From assembly GCA_019417795.1 (NCBI GenBank), contig DXUR01000011.1:1-22226 (forward strand): a DNA stretch of 22,226 bases. The letters are read 5' to 3'. Numbering within the stretch: the first letter of the stretch is position 1; each line of letters starts with the position of its first letter. Positions 1-8,900 of the stretch are shown here, in pieces. A model generated the notes under the pieces. It was given only the letters and a program-made list of their open reading frames with translations, ran no database searches and was not told where the DNA came from. The stretch comes from Clostridiales bacterium. Its GTDB lineage: Bacteria; Bacillota_A; Clostridia; Oscillospirales; Oscillospiraceae. Both the position numbers and the translations under genes were made by a program.

Positions 1-51
1 ATCGAGCTTGCCAAGCGGTACGGTTTGAAAGTGCGGGTCAAGCGATATTAA
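1..51 (+). CDS. C-terminal end of an unidentified protein (truncated by window edge)
   Basis: Frame 1 is open from the first base to a TAA at 49-51 and encodes 16 residues ending in KVRVKRY, a basic tail. The next gene's ribosome site (AAGGAGA) follows immediately, so this is most likely the last part of the upstream gene in the same transcript. Too little is present to say what it is. Confidence 0.5.
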   Translation: MELAKRYGLKVRVKRY

Positions 52-63
52 GGAGACAGAGAT

Positions 64-294
64 ATGTTAGTCATTAAGAAAATATGCGATTACACAATTC
101 CGATATTTGGGAACAAGAGAGTTCTCCCCTATGCAAAGCTACTTGTTTCTGATGGTATTACAGAAAAGTTAAGGCCGATCATAGATGATGGCGGAAGACA
201 GTACATCACGTTCAACCGAAAGAGATACTACATCAAGAATGCTGGGAGCCTCTATTCTCCCCACTATGTTTTTGCCGATGAACGGAACCCCTGA
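64..294 (+). CDS. Small hypothetical protein, 76 aa
   Basis: An ATG sits about 7 nt after AAGGAGA and opens 76 codons ending in TGA. The protein is basic and rich in aromatic residues (repeated Y and F in the second half), with no signal peptide, membrane segment or recognisable motif. It is the first complete member of a tightly spaced rightward run; the next ribosome site overlaps its stop region. I do not recognise the family. The overlapping open frame on the minus strand lacks ribosome sites and is a shadow. Confidence 0.6.
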   Translation: MLVIKKICDYTIPIFGNKRVLPYAKLLVSDGITEKLRPIIDDGGRQYITFNRKRYYIKNAGSLYSPHYVFADERNP

Positions 295-309
295 AAGGAG
301 CACTTGGGA

Positions 310-510
310 ATGACAAGAATCGAAAAAGAAACAATCATTCGTGCTCTGGAGCAGCACGCGAAATCCCAATCTGATATCGAACAGAATGCAAGGGAGCGCG
401 GGGAACCAGACTTTGCTATTAAGGCAGGCCGTGAGAAGAATGTGGCTGTCGGTCTGGTGAGTGTGTTCCAAGGTATTTTGGATAGCCCGAGTGGAACCGT
501 TAAGATTTGA
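310..510 (+). CDS. Small hypothetical protein, 66 aa
   Basis: AAAGGAG at 294-300 lies 9 nt before ATG 310, which fits better than the in-frame TTG at 304 that is only 3 nt away. The product starts MTRIEKETIIRAL and is a charged, probably helical protein (residues 1-45) with a short glycine/serine-containing tail. No motif is recognised. It sits between two other hypothetical genes with 15-19 nt gaps and is probably co-transcribed with them. Confidence 0.6.
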   Translation: MTRIEKETIIRALEQHAKSQSDIEQNARERGEPDFAIKAGREKNVAVGLVSVFQGILDSPSGTVKI

Positions 511-528
511 GTATAAGGAGGTAGCAGT

Positions 529-1092
529 GTGAAGATTACGGTTGCTGTCATAACCCCACAGGATTACGAAAAATTCAATGCCGTCGGAATGAACGCCGAG
601 GCGTGTCTGGCAGACTGTGTAAAGCTGATATGCCAGGATGACGCCGGACACGTGGCAGAGTCCTTCATGAAACAGGATGAGTTCGACCGGCTGGGGCTGG
701 CCTATATCGAACAGTACGCAAAGCTGGAACACTCTGAGGTCTGCGACGAGTGGTTTATGAAGTGTTCTCAAAATTCCTGGTACAACGATCTGGAACGCAA
801 TCCTGAGAAAGTCATCAAAGTTATGTTCGTCGGCATCGAAGACGGAACAGGCCGAGAGGTTTACCGGGGTGTCGAGACACATCGTTACTATCTGCGCGAG
901 GTACACGCCAATCAGCGTTTTGCCAAGTGGTATCTGTGCGGCGAGCGCCGAGTACCGGAGGATGGTAGAGAGCCGAGACCCAACCTGATTTTCCAGCTGG
1001 GAGATCAGACGGAAAAGGTCGTGTATGATGACTGGAACGGCGTTGCTGCCTATAAGGAACAGTTCAACAAAAACTTTCGGGCGGAAGGTTAG
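529..1092 (+). CDS. Hypothetical protein, 187 aa, GTG start
   Basis: The start is GTG at 529, 8 nt after a strong AAGGAGG. The 187-residue soluble protein begins MKITVAVITPQDY and has an acidic, tryptophan/tyrosine-rich middle followed by a more basic stretch (about residues 120-155). No catalytic motif is evident and I do not recognise the family. Its stop codon TAG lies inside the GGTTAGCAA motif (1087-1095) that recurs after several genes here. Confidence 0.7.
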   Translation: MKITVAVITPQDYEKFNAVGMNAEACLADCVKLICQDDAGHVAESFMKQDEFDRLGLAYIEQYAKLEHSEVCDEWFMKCSQNSWYNDLERNPEKVIKVMFVGIEDGTGREVYRGVETHRYYLREVHANQRFAKWYLCGERRVPEDGREPRPNLIFQLGDQTEKVVYDDWNGVAAYKEQFNKNFRAEG

Positions 1093-1155
1093 CAAATAAC
1101 AGCTTTATTTACGTAATTAGAATAACCAAAAAAAATATAGGAGGTATTAAAAAAA
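1087..1155 (+). promoter_or_regulatory. Intergenic leader with GGTTAGCAA motif
   Basis: GGTTAGCAA overlaps the stop codon of the upstream gene. Its GGTTA (1087-1091) can pair with TAACC at 1123-1127, enclosing an AT-rich loop. An A-rich stretch and AGGAGG (1140-1145) precede ATG 1156. The same GGTTAGCA(A) word opens the leaders at 1769, 4504 and 5859, so it is probably a shared processing or regulatory signal; its function is unknown. Confidence 0.35.
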
Positions 1156-1767
1156 ATGGGGACTCGGAATTTGACAGCGGTTTACCTGGACGGGCAGTAT
1201 AAGGTGGCACAGTACGGTCAGTGGGACGGCTACCCGGAAGGTCAGGGCATAACGGCGCTCACCTTCCTTCGGGGCAAGATGGATCTGGAACTGTTTAAGG
1301 AAGCGTTGCGGAACTCGTCCTACATCCCCAGTGAGGAGCTTACTGCTCTCTGGAAGCAATACGGGGCAGACGAGAACGGATGGATCACGATGGAAGACTC
1401 GGATAGGATGATGGAAGATCATCCTGAGTTTAGCCGTAACACTGGCGCGGGCATCCTTGAAATGGTACAGAACCATTCAGATGGCATGAAGCTCCAAGAC
1501 AGCATCAATTTTGCCGCTGACGGTCTTTTCTGTGAGTGGGCGTGGGTGATCGACCTGGATGCGGGAACATTTGAGGGATACTGCGGGTTCGGCCAGACCC
1601 CTTTGGCCGAGAATGACCGCTTCTACTTCCTGCGGGATTTGGAGAAGGATAACGGGTATCACGGTGTCCGGCTGGCAGCAAAGTGGAACCTGGACGCGCT
1701 TCCGACCGATGAGGAATTTCTTGCCGCATTCAAAAATGATGAGGAGGAGGAAACGCCTACGTTTTAA
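1156..1767 (+). CDS. Conserved phage-type hypothetical protein (MGTRNLT / QYGQWDGYP family), 203 aa
   Basis: The start ATG follows AGGAGG with an A-rich spacer. The N terminus MGTRNLTAVYLDGQYKVAQY followed by GQWDGYPEGQG is a pattern I associate with a widespread family of uncharacterised bacterial and phage proteins; this is recognition from memory, not a search. The middle is acidic (residues 65-100) and the C terminus ends in a Glu-rich tail. There are no membrane segments. Function is unknown. It is preceded and followed by GGTTAGCAA leaders and appears to be its own translational unit. Confidence 0.75.
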   Translation: MGTRNLTAVYLDGQYKVAQYGQWDGYPEGQGITALTFLRGKMDLELFKEALRNSSYIPSEELTALWKQYGADENGWITMEDSDRMMEDHPEFSRNTGAGILEMVQNHSDGMKLQDSINFAADGLFCEWAWVIDLDAGTFEGYCGFGQTPLAENDRFYFLRDLEKDNGYHGVRLAAKWNLDALPTDEEFLAAFKNDEEEETPTF

Positions 1768-1768
1768 T

Positions 1769-1858
1769 GGTTAGCAAATAGTAGTTTCATTCTGAAAATG
1801 TAGTGGTCTGGGAGGCTCCACTATAAAAAGCCTCACCCCATAAAGTGAGGTGGCTGAT
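1769..1858 (+). promoter_or_regulatory. Riboswitch-like leader: H-type pseudoknot plus SD-sequestering hairpin
   Basis: After GGTTAGCAA (1769-1777), stem 1 is AGTGG (1802-1806) with CCACT (1818-1822). Stem 2 is GAGGC (1812-1816) with GCCTC (1830-1834), and loop 3 is A-rich (1823-1829). The stem-2 3' strand is also part of CCTCAC (1831-1836), which can pair with GTGAGG (1845-1850), the ribosome site for ATG 1859. The pseudoknot and the sequestering hairpin are therefore mutually exclusive. A second copy with compensatory changes lies at 5902-5935. The layout resembles preQ1-I riboswitches, but that class's conserved bases are not clearly present and the ligand is unknown. Confidence 0.5.
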
Positions 1859-1993
1859 ATGGAAATCCTCTTTGGGCTTGTCATCGTGGTCGTGAAGCTG
1901 ATTTTGGAACACGTGGCCGTGAGGCACGCCAACAAATACTCCGATACCGTTGTTCGTAGATACAACAAAAATGAAAGTGAGGAAGAAAGATGA
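1859..1993 (+). CDS. Small single-span membrane protein, 44 aa
   Basis: ATG 1859 lies 8 nt after GAGG (1847-1850) and opens 44 codons. The TGA overlaps the next gene's ATG (ATGA at 1990-1993), a sign of translational coupling. Residues 3-18 (ILFGLVIVVVKLILEH) form a short hydrophobic helix and the rest is charged, so a membrane-anchored peptide with a cytoplasmic tail is likely. No family is recognised. Its ribosome site lies inside the switch-like leader, making it the first gene that leader would control. Confidence 0.6.
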   Translation: MEILFGLVIVVVKLILEHVAVRHANKYSDTVVRRYNKNESEEER

Positions 1994-2961
1994 GTTTGAT
2001 GGAGAAGTTCTCCGCCGTCGAGATCAAGGCGGACAACAGAATTTCCGAGGATGACAAGGCGTTTTGTCTCCGCCAGCAGGAAGCCTTTGATAAGGCTGGG
2101 CCGGCGCTCCAGAAGGTTGCTGAGGCGATGGCCGCAGCCAAGGCAGAGCAGGCTGGAATCCTGACCGCAGACGAAGACTTTATTGACCGGTATGTGGGCG
2201 GTGATTGCGACGTAGACGGTGTTTACAACACCATGAAGAAGAGAAACCGCACATTCATTTCAACTGTCGTCAATTATTTTAGCCGCAAGTACAGTGTTGA
2301 GCTGAACGAGCACGAGATTGAGGAGCATCTCATTCCCACCGGCCCGAAGGAGCCGAATTTGCCCTGGGGTGGATACAGGAGCATGAGCGAAGACGAGATC
2401 GCCTCTTATCGGCAGGAGCTGGACGCCTATAAGGTCGAAAAGAATAAGTTTGAACAGTCCTTGCGTACTCTCCCTCTCCGGTATGAACAGGTCGTGGATG
2501 AGATCTTTGTGCAGCTGGGCGGATTCTCATTCCAGGAGCGAGCCATGAATGAGTTTCTCCGGTTGTGCTGGGATACGTCTCATCACAGAAACTGGCGTTC
2601 TGATCAGTATGAGGAAGAGTTCGAGATCAAGAACGATGTGCTCCGTCTGACTGGATCGTGGGTATATTGTGATGAAAACAAGTGGATGAGCAACCCTGTC
2701 CCCGAGTATAAGCCCAGCCAGTCCTTGACGACTATTCTGGATGCGCTGGTGCATTACGAGGTTGGAAAGTTCAAGGGTGGCGCACAGTGGTTCCCGGAGC
2801 TTTTCAAGTACGATACCAAGGAAAACCAGTTTGAGATCGCGTACATGAGCAAGATCAAAAATATCAAGCTGTTCAAAAATGGCCGTGTGGATATCAAGTT
2901 CCGCAGTGCCGCTTTTGTTCAGGAGTTTGTGGAACAGTATTTGAGGAGGAATCCGGCATGA
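1990..2961 (+). CDS. Hypothetical protein, 323 aa, possibly DUF4942-like at the C terminus
   Basis: ATG 1990 follows AGGAAGAAAG and overlaps the upstream stop. The N-terminal third is helical and charged, with an Ala-rich segment near residues 40-56. The centre has a proline-rich stretch (about 116-124). The C terminus (about residues 285-315, with the words KLFKNGRVDIKF) resembles the end of DUF4942 domains in mobile-element proteins; this is a weak recognition from memory. There is no catalytic signature. The stop overlaps the next ATG (2958-2961), so the two genes are translationally coupled. Confidence 0.65.
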   Translation: MSLMEKFSAVEIKADNRISEDDKAFCLRQQEAFDKAGPALQKVAEAMAAAKAEQAGILTADEDFIDRYVGGDCDVDGVYNTMKKRNRTFISTVVNYFSRKYSVELNEHEIEEHLIPTGPKEPNLPWGGYRSMSEDEIASYRQELDAYKVEKNKFEQSLRTLPLRYEQVVDEIFVQLGGFSFQERAMNEFLRLCWDTSHHRNWRSDQYEEEFEIKNDVLRLTGSWVYCDENKWMSNPVPEYKPSQSLTTILDALVHYEVGKFKGGAQWFPELFKYDTKENQFEIAYMSKIKNIKLFKNGRVDIKFRSAAFVQEFVEQYLRRNPA

Positions 2962-3527
2962 AGCTGACAAAGAAGCAGCTCTCCGCCCTACAACGGATTG
3001 TAGGGCGGGAGCAGACCCGATATGACGAAATCCAGTCGGAGGCTCTGGCTGGTGTTCATCCCAGCGAGAAGCATTTTGCCATAACAGATGGAACTATGGT
3101 GGTGCTGTTTGCGGAACAGCCCGAGGGAATCCCCGTAGGTGATCGGACGGAAACGTATGATAAATACGTTCAGGACTATCTCAAGGACGCGAACGCTTCG
3201 TTGGTTGTTTCGCCGCCCACTGTGGATGATTGCAAAAAGATCATCCGTAAGTGGAGAGGTATGAAGAATTTGGGGAATCCTCTTTTCCCGAAGATTACCG
3301 TTACCACCAAGGACGAGAACGATGCTCCTATGACGAGTTACTTCGACGCCTATCGCTATCTGGACATTTTGGAGGCTGTTGGGCCGTATCGTAACATCTA
3401 TATGGGGAGCAGCGACACAATACGGACTCCGTATCCGTGCTTGCTGGTGTATAAGCGGTGCGGGCGTGACGAGCAAGATAGTGTCAACTGGGATGAGCCG
3501 GCATTTCTGCTGCCGTGCCGTCCTTGA
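2958..3527 (+). CDS. Hypothetical protein, 189 aa
   Basis: The start overlaps the upstream stop by ATGA, with TTGAGGAGG just before it. The soluble, mixed alpha/beta protein includes the segment HFAITDGTMVVLF (about residues 39-51) and ends with LLVYKRCG followed by a proline-rich tail. The pattern vaguely recalls DNA sliding-clamp-like or phage ligand-binding folds, but I cannot support a family. It is followed after 15 nt by another small gene with its own GGAGG site. Confidence 0.6.
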   Translation: MKLTKKQLSALQRIVGREQTRYDEIQSEALAGVHPSEKHFAITDGTMVVLFAEQPEGIPVGDRTETYDKYVQDYLKDANASLVVSPPTVDDCKKIIRKWRGMKNLGNPLFPKITVTTKDENDAPMTSYFDAYRYLDILEAVGPYRNIYMGSSDTIRTPYPCLLVYKRCGRDEQDSVNWDEPAFLLPCRP

Positions 3528-3542
3528 CAGGAGGATGATGTT

Positions 3543-3767
3543 ATGAGTTTTGAAGGCGCACTTGAAAAGCTCTTGTCTCTGGGCATCTATAAATGTCTCG
3601 CAGAACGAGTTTTGAGAACTGTTTGCAAAACAGGAAGAAGCATGGACGTTATGGTAGGGAACGAGAATTATCGTATCAATGCGGTATATTCGGGTGAGAA
3701 ACGCGAGGATACGAAATTCTGGGGACTTGCTACAAGCAACTATACTTTCGATGTGGGGAGAGTTTGA
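3543..3767 (+). CDS. Small hypothetical protein, 74 aa
   Basis: ATG 3543 follows AGGAGG with suitable spacing. The 74-residue product has an N-terminal amphipathic helix (residues 3-30) with two cysteines and a C-terminal half with beta character. There is no recognised motif. The stop is one base before the next gene's ATG at 3769. Codon choice resembles its neighbours, with no sign of separate origin. Confidence 0.55.
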   Translation: MSFEGALEKLLSLGIYKCLAERVLRTVCKTGRSMDVMVGNENYRINAVYSGEKREDTKFWGLATSNYTFDVGRV

Positions 3768-3768
3768 C

Positions 3769-4503
3769 ATGACCAGACGGAAAGTGATTTTCTGGAACGA
3801 TCTGAATGACAGCTACATCGTTTCCGAGGAATATAACGGCGACAAGGCTGAAATGGAACGCTTCGGCCTTGGAGCCTGCGACCATACTTGGCCTGAGTTT
3901 ATGGAGGCTATGAGCAGTGTGAGCAACCTGGCGGACTTCCTCAAGGTGATCTCCTACATCACTGCCAGTTACCATGCTACTGTCAATGGCGTACCTCTCC
4001 CGGAGCAGGCCAATAACCTGCCTGGGTCACGGTTGAATGTCGTCCATAGCCATAAGGAGCTGTATAACTTGGTTGGCGACATGGATGAGGTGTGGGAGGT
4101 CACGCGGAATATCTCTGGCGCTCATCTGCTGGACGTGTCCACCATCGCTCCCAAGCCCAAGCAGGTCTGGGACGGAAAGGAAGTCATAGATGAGGATGAC
4201 TTTGACTACGCCACCGCAAAACCCGGTGACTTTGTGACTCAGGCTGTAGTGGACAATGCAATGGATTGTCTGCCGCCTGTTTGTATGAGTGCCCGGTGCT
4301 CCCAGATGGGCGAGCCGTACTCCAGCAAGCTGGATGAAAAGGCTGGCAAATGGAGAGACACCTACACCACCTTCCGTAAGGTCGGCGGAGAATGGCCGAA
4401 TGGTATTTGGAAATACTGCGGTCACTGCTTCCGAGGTGAAACGGTGGAACGGGGCAAAGAAATGGCTCATATCCAAAATCTTCTCGCTACTGTTGAGAGA
4501 TAA
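3769..4503 (+). CDS. Hypothetical protein with C-terminal cysteine pairs, 244 aa
   Basis: I chose ATG 3769 because GGGGAG (3754-3759) lies 9 nt upstream; upstream in-frame starts would overlap the preceding gene and lack a ribosome site. The protein starts MTRRKVIFWNDLNDSYIV. Near the C terminus two cysteine pairs (PPVCMSARC and WKYCGHC) are spaced as in a small zinc-binding site, which is an inference. No catalytic motif and no membrane segment is seen. The family is not recognised. Confidence 0.65.
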   Translation: MTRRKVIFWNDLNDSYIVSEEYNGDKAEMERFGLGACDHTWPEFMEAMSSVSNLADFLKVISYITASYHATVNGVPLPEQANNLPGSRLNVVHSHKELYNLVGDMDEVWEVTRNISGAHLLDVSTIAPKPKQVWDGKEVIDEDDFDYATAKPGDFVTQAVVDNAMDCLPPVCMSARCSQMGEPYSSKLDEKAGKWRDTYTTFRKVGGEWPNGIWKYCGHCFRGETVERGKEMAHIQNLLATVER

Positions 4504-4568
4504 GGTTAGCATCCGTCGTCTCCAACCTGTAATTAAGGTGGGAGACGAAAATTTTGGAGGTGTTCATT
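4504..4568 (+). promoter_or_regulatory. Intergenic leader: GGTTAGCA motif and long hairpin with anti-SD
   Basis: GGTTAGCA (4504-4511) follows the stop codon. A 12-bp hairpin with one A-G mismatch pairs 4517-4528 with 4536-4547 around the loop GTAATTA. Within its 5' arm CTCCAA (4520-4525) can alternatively pair with TTGGAG (4554-4559), the ribosome site of the next gene. The hairpin is the more stable form and would keep the ribosome site open. Whether it switches is unknown. Confidence 0.35.
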
Positions 4569-5387
4569 TTGAAACGGTTCAAGGTGCAAACCGCAGACGG
4601 TCACACTTTGTTGCTTTACTATCCCACCCAAGAGAAAGCCCAGGAGAGCTACCCGGACGCCACAATTACGGAACATACCGATCAATCTCATGTGGAGTAC
4701 ATTGAGCGGATGCTTGCTGCCGCCGACGATTGTAAAACGGCGGAACGCAAAGGTTCTACCGTTTATCTTCTCAGGTTTAATACTTCGGCGGGTATCTGCT
4801 TGGCAATGCTTTCCAGAGATATCAGCGACGGAATGTGGTACGACTTGTGCCAGTATCAGTTCTGGAAGTCCGGGGCGCTGATCGCTCCAATCACGAAGAC
4901 CCTATCTAATCCGGCTGCGTTTTGCAAACAGTTTCTTTTCCCGAAATCGGAATATGAAGTGCTTTGCGCAGGCGGCAAGCTACCCAAGCCGGAAGAAATC
5001 AGAGGCGTTAGGAAATTCGCTTCTGTCTCTTTTGAGGGAATATGTCAGTGCCAGCTATTCCTGAAAGATGACGACTTATATATCAAGCACAACGACTACT
5101 TTTCGGAAACTCGCTCCATCGGAAAGATTGATCCGCGCACCAACATGGAGGAACGGGTACTGTATATTTGCCACGCATGGCTGAGGATTACCAATTTTGT
5201 ACCATTGGTAAAACTCCTGAACGACGTAGAGATTTCCGCTACTGTTTGGCCTATGCTTCGGGACTTCCATCAATGGCCGGCGGGCGAATATAACATGGAG
5301 TGGAACCGATTTTTGGAGGGTGTAGCGAGGGCTACAAGAAACTATCTGAGCAAAGAGGAGGCAGGTTATGGAACAGAGAACCTGTAA
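4569..5387 (+). CDS. Hypothetical protein, 272 aa, TTG start
   Basis: TTG 4569 is 8 nt after GGAGG (4556-4560), so I prefer it to the in-frame codons overlapping the ribosome site. Residues 1-40 (KRFKVQTADGHTLLLYY) look like a small beta-rich domain. The central region carries several cysteines and aromatics and the C terminus is helical (NRFLEGVARATRNYLSKEE). There is no family assignment. It overlaps the next gene by 20 nt, whose ribosome site AGAGGAGG lies inside this one. Confidence 0.65.
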   Translation: MKRFKVQTADGHTLLLYYPTQEKAQESYPDATITEHTDQSHVEYIERMLAAADDCKTAERKGSTVYLLRFNTSAGICLAMLSRDISDGMWYDLCQYQFWKSGALIAPITKTLSNPAAFCKQFLFPKSEYEVLCAGGKLPKPEEIRGVRKFASVSFEGICQCQLFLKDDDLYIKHNDYFSETRSIGKIDPRTNMEERVLYICHAWLRITNFVPLVKLLNDVEISATVWPMLRDFHQWPAGEYNMEWNRFLEGVARATRNYLSKEEAGYGTENL

Positions 5388-5856
5388 CATCATCATGTGC
5401 TGCAAGGGGCATTGCAAACTCGCGGGTGAAAATGCTCCGCCGTTGGAGGCTATCGCTGTATACATGAGCGCTGAGTGCGCTTGCCCGAAGGAAGACTACA
5501 CCGGAAAGCTGATGGAGACGATTTTGAGAGAGGCGCTGTTTGATTATATGGCAGGCGCGGACAAGCCTGGATATGAGCTGCGCCAGCTTCTTCAGCAATA
5601 TGCCACACACGACCCCGATCTTTCGGAGCGTATCTACACCCTATTCCAGTTAGCCCGAGTGAGAGACGATAACGGGTATATCAATGGGTTTACGGATGAA
5701 CTGCTCCGGCAAAGTGAGATTGATCTTGGAACCTCCAGAGACAGTATGCCCTGTCTTTTGGATGAAAAGAAGATCGTCAACTATCCTTGTTCTCGCGCCT
5801 GCCCGCTTTTTGGAGACTGCGTTACAAAGTGGTATCAGGTAAGAAAAAGAGCCTGA
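5368..5856 (+). CDS. Cysteine-rich hypothetical protein, 162 aa
   Basis: ATG 5368 follows AGAGGAGG inside the end of the upstream gene. The N terminus has a cysteine-dense stretch (MEQRTCNIIMCCKGHCKLAG) with two more cysteines in ECACPK. The C terminus has a second cluster (PCLLDEKKIVNYPC, then SRACPLFGDC). Two separated clusters of this kind usually bind zinc or an iron-sulfur centre, but no specific family is evident. It ends just before the second riboswitch-like leader and closes the first gene run. Confidence 0.65.
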   Translation: MEQRTCNIIMCCKGHCKLAGENAPPLEAIAVYMSAECACPKEDYTGKLMETILREALFDYMAGADKPGYELRQLLQQYATHDPDLSERIYTLFQLARVRDDNGYINGFTDELLRQSEIDLGTSRDSMPCLLDEKKIVNYPCSRACPLFGDCVTKWYQVRKRA

Positions 5857-5858
5857 CC

Positions 5859-5965
5859 GGTTAGCAAGTCCCCTTTTCTCTCTGTAATAGAAGTGAGGGG
5901 CGCGGTTCTGAGAGGACTCCGCACAAAAGCCTCTCTCCAGAAAAAAAGAAAGAGCAGGTGAAAGA
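5859..5965 (+). promoter_or_regulatory. Second copy of riboswitch-like H-type pseudoknot leader
   Basis: GGTTAGCAA (5859-5867) is followed by a CCCC/GGGG-closed hairpin (about 5870-5900) and then the pseudoknot. Stem 1 is GCGG (5902-5905) with CCGC (5919-5922); stem 2 is GAGAGG (5910-5915) with CCTCTC (5930-5935); loop 3 is ACAAAAG. Compared with 1802-1834 both stems differ yet remain paired. CCTCTCT (5930-5936) can also pair with AGAG and AGG (5951-5958, one bulged C), covering the ribosome site of the gene at 5966. Confidence 0.5.
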
Positions 5966-8900
5966 ATGAAGTATCAATACCTTAACGAACCGATCCCCCA
6001 GGAATCCCGACAGGAGCTGAACGACAAGATCCTCTATTTGGTGGATCAGGATTTGGCCGAACAGTCTGGAATCTCCCGCGAGGATATCTATAATGCCTAT
6101 ACCGGAGACGGTGGATTGCATGGCCTGAAACGCTCTGACTTTGCCAACTATCATGAGTATGCGGAGGCTAAGAAGGAGATCGAGAACGGTCAGTTCTTTA
6201 CGCCTCCCGCTCTTTGCCAGTTTATCATGGAGGCGCTGTCCCCTGCTATGGACGAAACGGTAGCAGACCTCACCTCTGGCATCGCCAACTTCTGTAACTT
6301 CATGCCGTTGGAGGCAAACTTCTACGGCTGTGAGTTGGATATCAAGTCCCACAAAGTAGCGCACTACCTTTACCCCACCGCTAATCTGGAGCACCGTGAT
6401 ATCCGTTTCTATCAGCCGGATATGCGGTTTGACTATGTGGTGGGCAACCCTCCGTTCAATCTGAAATGGGAGACGGAGGATGGCGAGATCATTTCTCAGA
6501 TGTACTACTGTTTGAAAGCGGCGAAGCTGCTGAAGCCTCTGGGCATTATGGCGATTGTGGTACCGGCGTCTTTCCTGGCTGACGAATATTTGGACGGCGC
6601 AAAAATTTCCGAACTGGCAAAATATTTCTCTTTCCTGGGTCAGGTATCCATCCAGAAGGATGCGTTCAAATCTCTTGGCGTGGATAGCTACGCTACCAAG
6701 ATACTCTTTTGGCAGAAGAAGCTGGACGCTGCCGACAAGGGAGAACCTTATGCTCTGAATAGCGCCAACTGGTTCAATCTGACCGACATGAATAATGCGG
6801 CAGGACTGCTTGAGATCGTCCGTAAGGAAATCGTTGCCCCGGCCAGAGAGCGGATGCGGAGCAATAGCGCCCGTGTTAAACTGGCGTCGATGGGCGGAAG
6901 CGATAATGCGTTCGAGTATGAAGTGCGGAAGCTGATGTTCCATATCAAGTCCAACCCCAAACTGATAGACAAATATGCCAAGTGTCAGGAATACCTCTAC
7001 AAGTTCCGCCATCAGGAACAGCCCAAGGACATGAAGTATGAGGAATGGGCAAAAATTCGTATCACAGAAGCTAAGGTATTAGCCTATCTTCGTCGTGTTA
7101 TCAAGTCTCAGCATAAGAAGCCCAGTCAAGATGTGGTACGGCTGGTCAAGCAGGATGGTGGCCTGATTTACAAAGGGTACAGCAAAAAGGCGCGGAATAG
7201 CATGAGCGATGGCATGAAGCAGCTCGTCCCCTTCTATGCCCTTGCCTCTGGACAGGCGGATGATGTAGGTTTTGAGCAGTATGCCTGCCTTATTCGTCGC
7301 AAGCAGCGCGACTATGAGCGAGAGACGAAACCCTTTGCCGAGATGGAACAGGACGCCGGGATTGCTCAGTTTCTGGATGACTTCACCGTTTACGACAATG
7401 AGAATGAAGAGTGGATTCATCTTAATGATACCCAGAAGCACGACCTGAACCTTGTTCTTCAGAAACACTATCATCTGTTACAGTGGGAACAGGGCGGCGG
7501 CAAGACACTGGCCGGCATCTCCACAGGCCGGTATCGGATGGAGCGTCAGGGCGCTCGTAACGTTTGGGTAGTGTCCACTGCTATCTCCATCAAGAACAAC
7601 TGGGATCTGGTGTTCAAAAACTATGGCATGACCAACTACCGGATGATAAAGTGCCTCGCCGATCTCGACAAAGTACAGGATGGGGAGTTCGTTATCATCA
7701 CCCTGAATATGCTTACCAAGTACCGTAAGCAGATCAAGCGCCATATCAAAATGCGGAACCAGAACGTGTGCTTGGTGTTCGATGAGTCCGACGAGATGAC
7801 CAACCCGGATAGCAAGCGCACAAAGGCTGTGTTGGATTGTTTTCGGAGAGTACGGTTTAAGCTGGAAATGACCGGCACTGTCACCCGGAACAACATCTCG
7901 GAATGTGCGCCTCAGCTTGAGCTGCTTTATAACAACTCTTATAATATGCTCTCCTGGGCAGAAGATTTGTATTGCTATGAGAAGGATGACTGTGAGGAAT
8001 ATCTGAACTGTTCAAGTAATCCTTACTACGGCCAGCCCTTCCCTGCTTATAAAGCTGGATACAGTCTGTTCGCTGAATCCCATCTGCCTGAGCGGATCAC
8101 CGTTTTCGGAGTGGGTAAGAAAACCCAGGACATTTACAATGCGGATGTCCTGAACAAGCTCCTCTCTTACTCGGTCATCACCCGGACTTTCGCGGAGATC
8201 ACCGGCAAAGAAATACGTAGACTTCATCAAACCCCAGTTTCATTCGCTCCTGCAGAGCGTGAAGTCTATCAAAAGGCCATGGAAGAGTTCTTCTCCATGC
8301 GCCAGCGGTACTTCGCTCTTACCGGGAATAGCCGCAAGGATAGCATGATGGCACTGATCCAGCAGATCACTCTGCTGCTCCGTATCTCTGCTGCACCCAA
8401 CACTGTGGAGGAATACGACAGCCTGGATACGCCGGTCAAAATTCGGAAGGTTTGTGACATGGTGGGCGAATGGAAGGATGAGATTGTAGTTATTGGTGTC
8501 CGCCATAAGAACGTGGTGGAAGCATACGCCAATGAAATCCGCAGAAGATTCCCGGATCGGAAGCTGTTTGTCGTGACCGGCTCTACCACCACTCTGGCCG
8601 GACGCCGGAAGCTGAAAAATACTCTGAAAGAAAGCGGAAACGGCATTCTCCTTTGTACCCAGCAGTGCCTCCCCTCCTCTGTCAACTTTGAGTTCGTCAA
8701 CAAAGTTATCATCCCGGAGCTGCATTACAACAATGCACGGATGAGCCAGTTCTATATGCGGTTTGTTCGCTTCACCTCTACGGACTGGAAAGACATCTAC
8801 TTTGTTACTTACTCTGGAAGCATTGAGTCCAACCAGATGCAAATGGTGCTCGCCAAAGAGAAACTGAACCTTTTCATGAAGGGGCAGGACGTGGATTTGG

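Noticed and set aside
5861..7012. Long minus-strand frame of 383 codons
   Set aside because: Antisense to the methyltransferase-helicase gene, with no recognisable domain or ribosome site; the plus-strand frame has clear catalytic motifs.
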